Origin: Agaricus subrufescens
Taxonomy: Eukaryota; Basidiomycota; Agaricomycetes; Agaricales; Agaricaceae
Reading direction: 5' to 3'
Assembly: GCA_029945375.1 (NCBI GenBank)
Contig: CM057057.1
Coordinates: forward strand, 1,488,001-1,552,000
DNA length: 64,000 bases
The notes under the pieces were generated by a model. It was not told where the DNA came from and searched no databases. It saw nothing but the letters and a program-made list of their open reading frames with translations. Made by a program: the position numbers and the translations under genes. This document shows, in pieces, positions 33,224 through 43,610 of this stretch (positions within the stretch are counted from its first letter, which is position 1; each line of letters starts with the position of its first letter).

Positions 33224-33298
33224 TTCGTAATGGGCATACATATATATATACAAGGGATGGGATCACTTTACCCATGCGTTCCTTGCTCGTCTTTGAGC

Positions 33299-36099
33299 AT
33301 GTCCGCTAACTCCCCCGCGGCCTCCAAGAGTCGTGTCCCTTGGCTTTCCCGCTTCAAAAAGCGTGTTTCTTCGGCCATTACTCTATCGTCTTCCGCTTCC
33401 AATCCTTCTCCTTTGCCTGGTGATACAAGCGTACCTGCTTGTTCTACGGATGTTGACGCCCGCCCTTTATCTGACACTCGCCATCTTTCAAGCGCAGTTT
33501 TGAGCACATCCGTTCCGTCTACTGCAAATACCGCCCATGCTGGTTCAACCCTAGACCCCATCTACTCTACACGTCACACAGAAGACTCAAGCTATGGGAA
33601 TCACTCGTGTATGCACCTCGCGCCCCCTACATCTCCTTTACCCTCTCAAGGACAGGTATCAAGCTATCAAGGAACGAGCGTGAGTGTTCTGTTGAATTTG
33701 TAGCTTCCTCACAAAGCATTCGTCACAGCATATGTTTAACCGAGCGCAAAATTTCGTCGTGAAGGATACCATGTTCATTGAGAACAATATCGGTGGAGAC
33801 AACTGTAAGAGCTGTCTACGTTGCAAGTTGTGCTCTGACTGACTGATACTTCTGCTATTTCTGCTAGTCATGGAGAAGCTTCTTCAAGAGACGATCATCG
33901 GAGCTGAGTTCGACTCCTCTGCACGCGATCCTCCCCCACGGTGTCACCCTGGAACTCGCCTAGCAATCATACAACGTTGCCTCGACTTTATCAACGAATG
34001 TAACGACGAAGGAAAGTTGCGATGGGTGTTTGGTCCCGCTGGCGTCGGGAAATCTGCAGTCATGCAGATGGTCACCGAAAAGGCTCCTAATGGCGTCACC
34101 TTTGCCTCCATCTTCCTTTCAGTAAATGGACGGAGGGATGGGAAAAAGGCTATCATCACAATTGCATATCAGCTCGCTGTCAAATGTGGGCCCTATCATC
34201 GCTTCATCCGTGATCAGATCAGTCTTGATCCGTCTCTTCTTCGCAAATCGTTATCAGTACAGTTCGACAAGTTTATTGTTGAACCATTCATTCTCAACCA
34301 CATCTTTGAGCCCTCTCGTCGATTCCTAGTTGTCATTGATGGCCTCGACGAGTGCGATGATATCCCAACTCAACGGAAGCTCCTTGAGTTGATTTCAAAT
34401 TTCTGCATCGAATATCCTTCCTCTCCTATCGCATGGATCGTTGCCAGTCGCCCCGAGCCTCACATCACGTCATTTTTTGAGAGAGCGAAGGTGCAACGCG
34501 TATCTACCAAGGAGGAAATGGTTATTGATTCTGATGAAGCATGCGAAGAAGTTCAACGATATCTCCGTGACGAGCTAAACAAAATCAAACTAGATCACCC
34601 TACACTCCGCCATAAGCAAGAATGGCCATTGGAGCACGATTTCACGAAGATTGCCTCAGCCGCGGGAGGGCTCTTCGCATACGCCGCAACTGTAGTCCGT
34701 TATATTGGCGATCCTACCCATGGTGGCCCGGCTGCTCAGCTCCGTCGCGTACTCGAAACTATTGATGCTACCGTGAAGGAGTATGAGGCGGGAAAAGATC
34801 ACCCAATGGATCGGCTTGACGCACTGTATAAGAGGATTCTGTCCAACGTTCCAGATGATGTCATGATGAACACGAGAAAATTGTTACTCATCGGTTTTGA
34901 GTCCGATTTTCAAGATGTTGGGTTCCGCATGAGGTGCAACGCACTCCAGTTGACGGAGGATGATGCATATGACGCCATTCGGCATCTACATGCTGTTATG
35001 AAGATCCCAGAGCCTCATCAAGCTGATGATAAACTTGCATCTTATCATAAATCGTTTGACGACTTCCTACGGGACTTCAAGCGATCGGGGTTTTCTCATG
35101 ACCTGGAGTCCGAGTTTTGCCAACTATGTGATCATGTCGCATTGAAAATTATGGAGGAACTTCAAGATGACTGCGATAGCGTGGCCGGTGTTGCCGATAT
35201 CAAGCTTTGGGGTGGTGTCATGAACGGTCAATGTCGAAATATTTCACTTTCGTGGCCTGCCGACCAGCGTTTCGACATGAAAGATGAGCAAATGCGAACC
35301 AAGTTGTACACAACGGCAGTCCGTTCATTAGAAACAAGGATCTCTAGCCGTGATAGTTCTCTTGCGGAGAGCATATCCTGTTTCAATGCGCTGACCGTTC
35401 GTTTCACAATACCTACGTTCAGCTTTCCATTTTACCAATTGCGACACTGCGCCTTTGTAAGTATCACTCGCATTTCTATCATTTTGAACGCTAATGCTCT
35501 TATTAGGACCATTTTCGTCAGGAACTAGCAACACTTGGCAAGTTGAAGCAGGTGCCTCTGCGGGCGTTTGATTTTGCATCAGTCTGTGGAGATGTCGCGT
35601 TACGATTAACGATTCCTACCGGAAGCAATAGCACAGCTTCAGATTATTGGGGTCCCGCTTGCGAAGTGAGTTATCATTCAGTGATTGTCAAGAGCTTACT
35701 AAACCCTAGCTCGTGTAGCATGCAAGGCAGGACTCCAATGGTTCAGATCAGTGGCAAGGCTGGTCAACGTCGTTTGGACCCAAATCTCAAGGTGACTCGG
35801 AGACTCGAGATAACGAGGATCCAGGTTTCTCTCAATCTGATATTCCTGTGCTTCAACAAACTCATCAGGAATGGGTTCAGAAACATGGCTTATATTTAGA
35901 CAGATCTGCTGCCTGTATTCACTGCTCGGGACGCTTTGCACGCCATTTCAGGAATAACCTGGATTTGCCTGCCATGGTTTTCGTTGATTCGACTCAGATG
36001 TGTTATGTAGAGGTCTCTTTCGTCGATCCAGATGATGGAGTATCGGAGTGGAGATACCGATTTTTACATTCTGGACGTCCGAGTACTATCGATGCGTAG
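33299..36099 (+). CDS. NACHT (NLR-like) protein copy 3, 861 residues
   Basis: Exons 33299-33679, 33729-33804, 33868-35456, 35507-35665 and 35719-36099 join in phase (861 residues). Exon 1 begins MSANSPAASKSRVPWLSRFK and continues Ser/Thr/Pro-rich. Exon 2 reads HMFNRAQNFVVKDTMFIEN. In exon 3 Walker A GPAGVGKSAVMQ is at about residue 208 and Walker B reads FLVVIDGLDECD. The exon is exactly as long as in copies 2, 4 and 9 (1589 nt). The C-terminal domain is complete (CIHCSGRFARHF, VFVDSTQMCYVEVSFVDPDD). All reading frames are intact, so this copy should be functional. Exon 3 is clearly most similar to copy 2, and the promoter regions match too, so the pair arose by segmental duplication. Same inferred role in recognition and signalling as the other copies. 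Confidence 0.92.
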
Positions 36100-36375
36100 C
36101 ATAGATTCGTTAATTGCAGTAATGAGTTCATTGGCATCACTCTAGATTTGCGTGCTTCAATCGCCGCATGTCAAATATTTTAGCCCATTGCCTCGGAGAC
36201 TTAGCATTCTGTTTGCTGACGCGTCTCGCCCTCCCTTTGACTGCCATCTGTTACCTGTCAATACATAGCCACGTGTGAACGCTGTGCTCAAAATGAGTGC
36301 GGTTGTGGAGGCTTTGGAAAGAGGTTCGTATGCATGGACTCGGTGATCAAAGTAGTACCCGACCTTGTGTAGTGA

Positions 36376-36391
36376 TGTGACATCCCTCACA
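36376..36391. promoter_or_regulatory. Shared promoter dyad of NACHT copy 4
   Basis: TGTGACATCCCTCACA, 38 bp before the ATG at 36429. It is the third occurrence of the array's common dyad. Confidence 0.5.
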
Positions 36392-36428
36392 TCAGTAATA
36401 GTCACGTATCCCTTGCTGGTTGTTGAGC

Positions 36429-39202
36429 ATGTCCAGCAAATCTCAAAGCCGCGTCCCCTGGCTTTCCCGCTTCAAAAAGCGGGTCTCTTCTGCCTTGACT
36501 CCTCCGCGCCCTGCATCACCTTCAGCCCAGCATTCTGATTTGTCTGCCAGCGATACAGGAAGTCTAGACGTCGCCGCTCATCATGCAGATACCATAGTCT
36601 GCCTCACACCTGACTTCCATCATCCCTCGGCCTCTCTTTCAAGTGCTTCTGTTCTTTTCCCTGCGCATTCCGTCAAAGAATCCTCTACCCATCATGTAGA
36701 CGGCTCGAGCTCCCAGCACAACTCGTCAATGCTCCTCACGCACCCTACCCTACCTCAGCTCCCCCCAGGTCAAGGGTTGAGCTATCAAGGCCCAAGCGTG
36801 AGTATCATGTCATGTCCAACGCTTCCACTCTTAATATTCATAAAAGCATATGTTCAGCGGGGCTCACGATTTTGTTGTGAACAACGCTGTGTTTAACGAT
36901 TATAACCTTTCTGCGGACAACTGTAAGTGCTGTCACTGTTGTAATGTCTACACTCACTGATAACACTAGTCATGAAGGAGCTTTTGCAGGAGACTATAAT
37001 TGGGGCCGAGTTTGACTCATCCGCTCGGGATCCTCCGCCAAGATGTCACCCTGGAACCCGCCTAGCTATCATACAGCGTTGCCTCGACTTCATCGTTCAG
37101 TGTATCAACGAGGAAAAGTTACGATGGGTGGTCGGTCCCGCTGGGGTCGGAAAGTCTGCTGTCATGCAGATAGTCGCTGAAACCGCACCCGAAGGCGTCG
37201 CCTTTACCTCCATCTTCTTTTCTGTCAATGGACGCAGAGATGGAACAAAGGCTATCATCACAATAGCATATCAGTTTGCCGTCAAATGCGGGCCGTATCG
37301 TCAATTTGTCCGTGAACAGATCAACCTTGATCCATCTCTCCTTCAGAAATCGCTGTCTGTACAGTTCAACAAGTTTATTGTTGAACCATTCGTACTTAGA
37401 CCGATATTTGAGCCCTCTCGTCGATTTCTAGTGGTCATCGATGGCCTCGACGAGTGCGATGACCCCCTCGTCCAGCGGAAGCTCCTCGAGCTTATCACGG
37501 GTTGCTGCACCACATACCCGACCTCTCCCCTCGTGTGGATCATTGCTAGTCGCCCCGAGCCTCATATTACTTCATTTTTTGAAAGAGCCGAAGTCAAATT
37601 GGTATGCACCAAGGAGGAGATTCAGATTGATTCCGATGAAGCGTCTGAAGAAGTTCAACGGTATCTCCGCGACGAGTTGACGAAAATCAAACTTGAACAT
37701 CCTACACTCAGGTACAAGCGGGAATGGCCCTCGGAGAATGAGTTCACCAAAATTGCTGCATCTGCTGGAGGGCTCTTCGCGTATGCTGCCACCGTAATTC
37801 GTTATATCGGCGATCCGATCCAGGCAAGCCCGGCGGCTCAGCTCCGTCGTATACTCGAAACTATTGATGCTAGTGCAAAGCATCATGTACCGGGAAGGGA
37901 TCACCCGATGGATCGACTCGATGCGTTATATAAGAGGATCCTTTCCAATGTCCCAGATGATGTCATGATAAATACTCGAAAACTGCTACTCCTGGGCTTC
38001 GATTACAATTTCCAATATGCCGGCTTCCGTATGAGGTGCAATGCACTGGAGTTGACGGAGGAGGATGCACATGATGCCATTCGTCATCTACACGCTGTTA
38101 TAAAGATCCCTGGTCCCGACAACGCTGACGGGAAACTCTCATCCTATCATAAATCTTTCGACGACTTCCTATCTGACTTCGACCGATCTGGATTTTGTCG
38201 AGACATTTATTATGAGTGTTCTCAACTCTGTGATTTCACTTCCTCGAGGATTCTGGAAGAGCTTCAAGATGGCGCTGATGGCACAACTGGTGGCAAGGAT
38301 ATCGTTCTCTGGACTGGTGTCTTGAAAAGTCATTGTCAAAATATTTCACTCTCGTGGCCTGATGATGAACGTTTTCGAGTGAATGATGACGAGATGCGGG
38401 TTGAGTTGTACCTATCGGCAATCCGTCAGCTAGTAACGAGGTTACCTGAACCTGATAGTACTCTTCATAGGAGTATATCCTGTTTCTATGTGTTGACGAC
38501 ACGTTTCACTGCACCCCCGTTTAATTTTCCATTTTATATTCTGCGAGAGTGCGCCTTTGTAAGTTTTACTAGGATCTATGCTATTTGAAATACTGAAAAC
38601 TTCCACTAGGGTCGTTTTCGTGATGAACTCGCAAATCTTGGCAAACTGAAACTAATACCTCTTCGGACCCTTGATTATGCTGCAATCTGGGGCGACATTG
38701 AGCTACGAGTTACCAGTTCTCCTGGAAGTAATATCACAGTCTCAGATCGTTGGGATTCGGCTTGCGACGTGAGTTATTCTTCAGTGGTTGTCAAGAGTTT
38801 ACTGAAATTCAGACAATGTAGCACGAAACCAAGGAGTTAGACGGTTTAGAAAAGTGGCAAGGGTGGTCAACCAAGTTTCAAAGGTATCGCCGAGCCAACT
38901 CAAGGGAAACAGAAGACGAAGATTCAAATGTTCCCCAGTTATATAGTTCTACGGCTGAGCAATGCCATCGAAGATGGGTTGAGGAGCGTACTAGGCGTGC
39001 TGATGCTGCCCCGGCATGTATTCACTGTTCGCAACGCCTTTTGCGTCTAGTTTTGGACAACCCTGACCTACCCGCTATGGTTTTTGTTGACTCGACACAA
39101 ATGTGTTATGGAGAAGTCTCATTTGTTGACCCAGATGATGGAGTGTCGGAGTGGAGATACCGATTTTTACATTCTGGATGTCCGAGTGGTGTTAATGTGT
39201 AG
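36429..39202 (+). CDS. NACHT (NLR-like) protein copy 4, 857 residues
   Basis: Exons 36429-36797, 36847-36922, 36970-38558, 38610-38768 and 38822-39202 join in phase (857 residues). The ATG at 36429 gives MSSKSQSRVPWLSRFKKRVS, the leader in its best form. Exon 2 differs in its second half (HMFSGAHDFVVNNAVFNDYN). NACHT: Walker A GPAGVGKSAVMQ at about 204, Walker B FLVVIDGLDECDD, then IIASRPEPH. The C-terminal exon reads CIHCSQRLLRLV...VFVDSTQMCYGEVSF and EWRYRFLHSG. The intergenic distance to copy 3 is only 329 bp. The copy appears intact. Confidence 0.92.
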
Positions 39203-40231
39203 TAGAGAATTGTCACTTGTACAAATGATTGAAAGATCTCTTAACTTACAATGTAATGAGAGGAGATAGATAGGTATTCCATTACTTATGCCAGCATTCA
39301 AAATGGGTCTAATTGACTTAGGAATCAGCTCTAGGGTAGTGGACGACTTCCCGTAACGTCTGGAAAAATAGAAGTATTTTCCAGATTGTGTCCCAGCTGA
39401 TTGCCGGACGTGCCGTTGACTAAATCGGTGTTTGTCAAAAGCGGATCTTTAAATTCACGTCTTTCCAGACTGCAATCTGGAAGAGGCCTCCCCCCCCCTC
39501 TTCCAGATTGCAGTCCTCGAATATTACCTCACTTTATGCATTAAAGGAGTTATGGACGTCACGAGTAAGATCCTATCTCCAATTTTCGGGTCAATATCGT
39601 GAGACACTGCTTCACCAATCGATCAAGGCTGGCTTCAGTATTCCACAGCTCAGGCGTATGTGCTTTTGAACAACGAAACTTGAGTGCACTATCATTGAAA
39701 AATGCTACGGATTGAGTGTGCATCATTGCTCAGAATGAGGTGCTCTCAGATGCCTGTGGCTCGAGTGAGGAGTGACCGAAAGAGGGCGAGTCCAAGGGTG
39801 AACTGTAAACGGTAGCTGCAACCACTGTCGTCGTTCAGCCATTTATACGTAGAAGAAATATCATCTTCAGACATCTCATAATGAGCAGAAGTGCGTGCAT
39901 CAACCGTTCTGAACGCAAGCACTATCCATCCTATTTCATAATCACAATCTATATCCCTGGCTATGTTTATTGGCCTTGATTTTTTCTAAACGGTCTACGG
40001 TTTAATATCCTGAGTATAGATGGGCGGAGTTTCAAATGAAATAGGATTTAGAAAAAATTCTGTGTTTCCAGACGCTGCGGGAAGTCGTCCAGTTTTGAAA
40101 CTCCGTGCGCCGCTGATAGGTGCCCTCATGTAGATGGATGTTGTGACACACTGTGAATTCGAAGCAGGGGTGTGACATGTCACACTAGCACTAGCATCGA
40201 GATCCCTTCTCTTCCGTGCCCGTCGTCGAGC
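39203..40231. other. Intergenic region with nested hairpins
   Basis: No gene is seen. At 39468-39486 and 39497-39515 there is a perfect 19-bp inverted repeat (GACTGCAATCTGGAAGAGG and its complement) around a C-rich 10-base loop. A related smaller hairpin with CTGGAAAA and TTTTCCAG arms lies at 39360-39384. Farther on, GGAGTTTCAAA (about 40025) is inverted at about 40095. The last 110 bp resemble the region before copy 6 (a GCCCTCATG..GATGGAT block), so these two promoters share ancestry. Confidence 0.6.
40170..40185. promoter_or_regulatory. Shared promoter dyad of NACHT copy 5 (perfect palindrome)
   Basis: GTGTGACATGTCACAC is a perfect 16-bp palindrome 46 bp before the ATG at 40232 and the most symmetrical form of the common element. 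Confidence 0.6.
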
Positions 40232-43200
40232 ATGTCGGGCAAGTCTCCTCCTCCCTCGAAAAGTCGGATACCATCTCGAATTCCTCGCCTTAAGAAGCAT
40301 GCCTCTTCTACTTCTGCTCCTTCGTTCCCCCCTTCTCTTTCTCACCAGCATTCTCATTCGCATGACAATAGCGCAGATAGTCTAGATATACCCGCCTGCC
40401 CTGCAAAGACTGTTGCCTCCCGTTTGCCTCGCCCATCAGCTTCAAGCGCTTTCGTTCCATTGATGACAGTTCCTTCACCCAGTCACTCAACGCCGGCCTC
40501 ATCTCTATCTCGTCGAGCCTCTCCTTTTTGTCTGCGTCCTTCGTTGGCGGCCAATCGTACAAGGAAACTACAAGCACCGGATCATCGTGCAAATGCACAG
40601 CTTCCCCCCGCGCCAAGTTTTCCCGCGCGTTTATCTGGAAATCACGGCCTTCCACATTCAACGCGAAGTTCTTCCTCTCGATATGACCCAGCCTCCCCTT
40701 CTCGTCTACGTCCTTCACTCCGCAGCAATGAAGGAAGACTCGGCGCGCGAGGTCTTCCTACAACTACCAAAATTCCATCCACACCCACCTCTCGTCTAGC
40801 CTCAAGTTCAGGCGACTTCGCTCTCTCCACCTCAAACCGTCTACGCGCTAGAGCATCTCAAAGCCCCCAGCCCTACCCCCATCACACAACAGAGTCGACC
40901 GCTCAAAACTATTCCCCTACACAACCTGCGTACTCTACTCCACCTCAACACATACGGGGACAAACACTGAGCTATCAAGGGCCGAGTGTGAGTATGCCCC
41001 GTTAAATGTGAAACTCTCGCTCAAAAAGTTCGCTGCAGCACATGTTTAACCAGGCGCAAAATTTTGTCGTGAGAGACACGACGTTTATTGAGAACAATAT
41101 CGGCGGGGACAACTGTAAGACCTGTCAATGTTGCGATTTGTACTCTGACTGATATCCTGACTAGTCATGGAAAGGCTTCTACAAGAGACAATAATTGGGG
41201 CCGAGTTCGACTCCTCTGCACGCGATCCTCCCCCACGGTGTCACCCTGGAACTCGCCTAGCAATCATACAGCGTTGCCTTGATTTCATCAACCAGTGTAA
41301 CGACCAAGAAAAGATGCGGTGGGTGGTTGGTCCTGCGGGGGCGGGGAAATCTGCGGTCATGCAAGTGGTCACAGAGAAGGCTCCCAATGGCGTCATCTTT
41401 GCTTCTATATTCCTTTCCGTCAATGGGCGCAGGGATGGAAAAAAAGTCATAGTCACCATTGCCTATCAGCTCGCTGTCAAGTCTGGGGCCTATCGCCAAT
41501 TCATCCGTGATGAGATTAGCCTTGATCCATCTCTCCTTCGCAAATCATTATCGGTACAGTTTGACAAGTTTATTGTTGAACCATTCATGCACAAATCCAT
41601 CTTCGAGCCTTCTTGCCGGTTCCTAATGATCGTCGATGGCCTTGATGAGTGCGATAACCCCCTCACACAGCGGAAGCTCCTTGAGTTGATCTCAAGTCTC
41701 TGCATTGAATACCCTACCTCTCCTATTGCATGGATCGTTGCCAGCCGCCCAGAGCCTCACATTACTTCGTTTTTTGAGAGAGCTGAAGTTAAACCAACAT
41801 ACAAAAAGGAGGAGATGGTGATTGATTCAGATGAAGCGTGCGAAGAAGTTCAACGATATCTACGTGACGAGCTGACGAAAATCAAACTCGATCACCCTAC
41901 CCTTAAGTACAAGCAAGAATGGCCCTTGGAACACGATTTCACAAAACTTGCCGCATCTGCTGGAGGACTGTTCGCATACGCTGCAACAGTGGTTCGATAT
42001 ATAGGCGATCCCACCCATGGAGGCCCAGCAGCTCAGCTCCGTCATGTACTCGAAATTATTGATTCTATCTCTAAAGATCGTAAGACGGGAGGGGATCACC
42101 CGATGGAACGACTGGACGCGTTGTATAAGAGAATCCTTTCCAACGTCCCAGATGATGTTATGATAAATACCCGAAAATTGCTTCTCCTAGGTTTGCTTTA
42201 CGATTATAGTGGTGCTGGGTTCCGAATGAGGTGCAACGCACTCCAGTTGACGGAGGAAGATGCGTACGATGCTATTTGTCATCTTCATGCCGTTATGAAG
42301 GTTCCCGAGCCTAACCAAGCAGATAATAAATTTTCATCTTATCACAAATCATTTGACGACTTCCTATCCGACTTCGATCGCTCTGGAATTTCCCGTGACA
42401 TTCGACCAGAGGCTTATGGACTGTGCGATCACGCTTCATTACGGGTTCTTGAAGAGCTTCGCGATGGCTCCGATGGCGTGGCCGGTGGTAAAGATATCGA
42501 ACTCTGGGGTGGTGTCATGAAAGGTCACTATCAGGACATTTCACTTTCGTGGCCTGGTGATGGGCGTTTCAAAATCACTGATGAAGAGATGCGTATCCAA
42601 TTGTGCACAACAGCGATTCGTTGGATAGTAGTGAGCTTTCCGACTAGTGAAAGCCTGTCCATGATGATATCCTGCTTTCATGCGTTAACGATACACTTCT
42701 CTATCACTCCCCTTGATTTTCCATTCTATAAATTACGAGATTGTGTCTTCGTAAGTTCCGGGACACCTTGTCTTAATTTATATTCTGAAGTTCCTCATCA
42801 GGATCAGTTTCGCGATGAACTCACGAACCTTGGAAAGTTGGATCAAGTACCTCTCCGCACACTTGATTATGCTGCCGTCTGTGGAAATGTCGAGTTGCGG
42901 TTTACAAGTCCCACTCGAAGTGACCTCACGCTGTCTTCCCCTTGGAACCAGTCTTGCGAAGTGAGTTTCACTTTATTTACTAGTAATTTTTGACAGTCTC
43001 ATCAATCCAAACTGATTTAGCATATCAAGAATGAGTTAGACGGTTCAGAACAACAGAAAGGATGGATCACTTCATTTACACGGATTTATGAAGTCGACCC
43101 ACCAGATGGAGATGATACAGATGCCCATAATTCAAGCAATCCACGGATTTATATTGCCGAGGTTCAACCAAGTCATCGGGTGTGGGTCCAAGAAAATACG

Positions 43201-43407
43201 AGAAATTCACATACTGCCGCCTGCATTCACTGCGCACGACGCCTTGCACGCTTCTTTGAGGACAGCCCTGAACTTCCTGCCACAGTTTTTGTTGATTCGA
43301 CTCAAATGACTTATGTAGAAGTTTCATTTGTTGATGTCGATGACAGGGTGTCGGAGTGGAGATACCGATTCTTACATTCTGGAGCTCCGACTAGTATCAA
43401 TGCGTAA
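40232..43407 (+). CDS. NACHT (NLR-like) protein copy 5, 987 residues
   Basis: Exons 40232-40987, 41039-41114, 41165-42750, 42802-42960 and 43021-43407 join in phase (987 residues). Exon 1 is long (252 residues). It has a variant leader (SRIPSRIPRLKKHASS), several Arg/Ser/Pro-rich quasi-repeats (such as SRRASPFCLRPSL, later SRYDPASPSRLRPSL) and ends in the common SYQGPS. Exon 2 is HMFNQAQNFVVRDTTFIEN. NACHT: Walker A is GPAGAGKS (about 333), one Val-to-Ala change from the array consensus; Walker B FLMIVDGLDECD. The C-terminal part reads CIHCARRLARFF, VFVDSTQMTYVEVSF, EWRYRFLHSG. All exons are open. The long exon 1 may be a different signalling or linker module. Confidence 0.9.
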
Positions 43408-43553
43408 TATGGGTCTTTTTAAAAGGAAGAATAATTTATTGACGTTGTTTGTACTGTTAAGATTCAAAACAGATTATTTCTACGAAGGAATGGGCAGGAG
43501 GGCCGGTAGGCGCCCTCATGCTGATGGATATCGTAACACAGTCGAAGCGGTGC

Positions 43554-43567
43554 TGTGACATATCACA
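43554..43567. promoter_or_regulatory. Shared promoter dyad of NACHT copy 6
   Basis: TGTGACATATCACA, a perfect 12-bp palindrome core (GTGA..TCAC) with matching flanks, 44 bp before the ATG at 43611. Confidence 0.55.
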
Positions 43568-43610
43568 CTAGCCATCGGGATCCCCTCTTCCTTCTCTCCC
43601 GTGACTATCA

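Noticed and set aside
40308..40718. 136-codon minus-strand frame opposite exon 1 of NACHT copy 5
   Set aside because: Mirror of Arg/Ser/Pro-rich codons on the plus strand, where exon 1 fits the array's gene plan.
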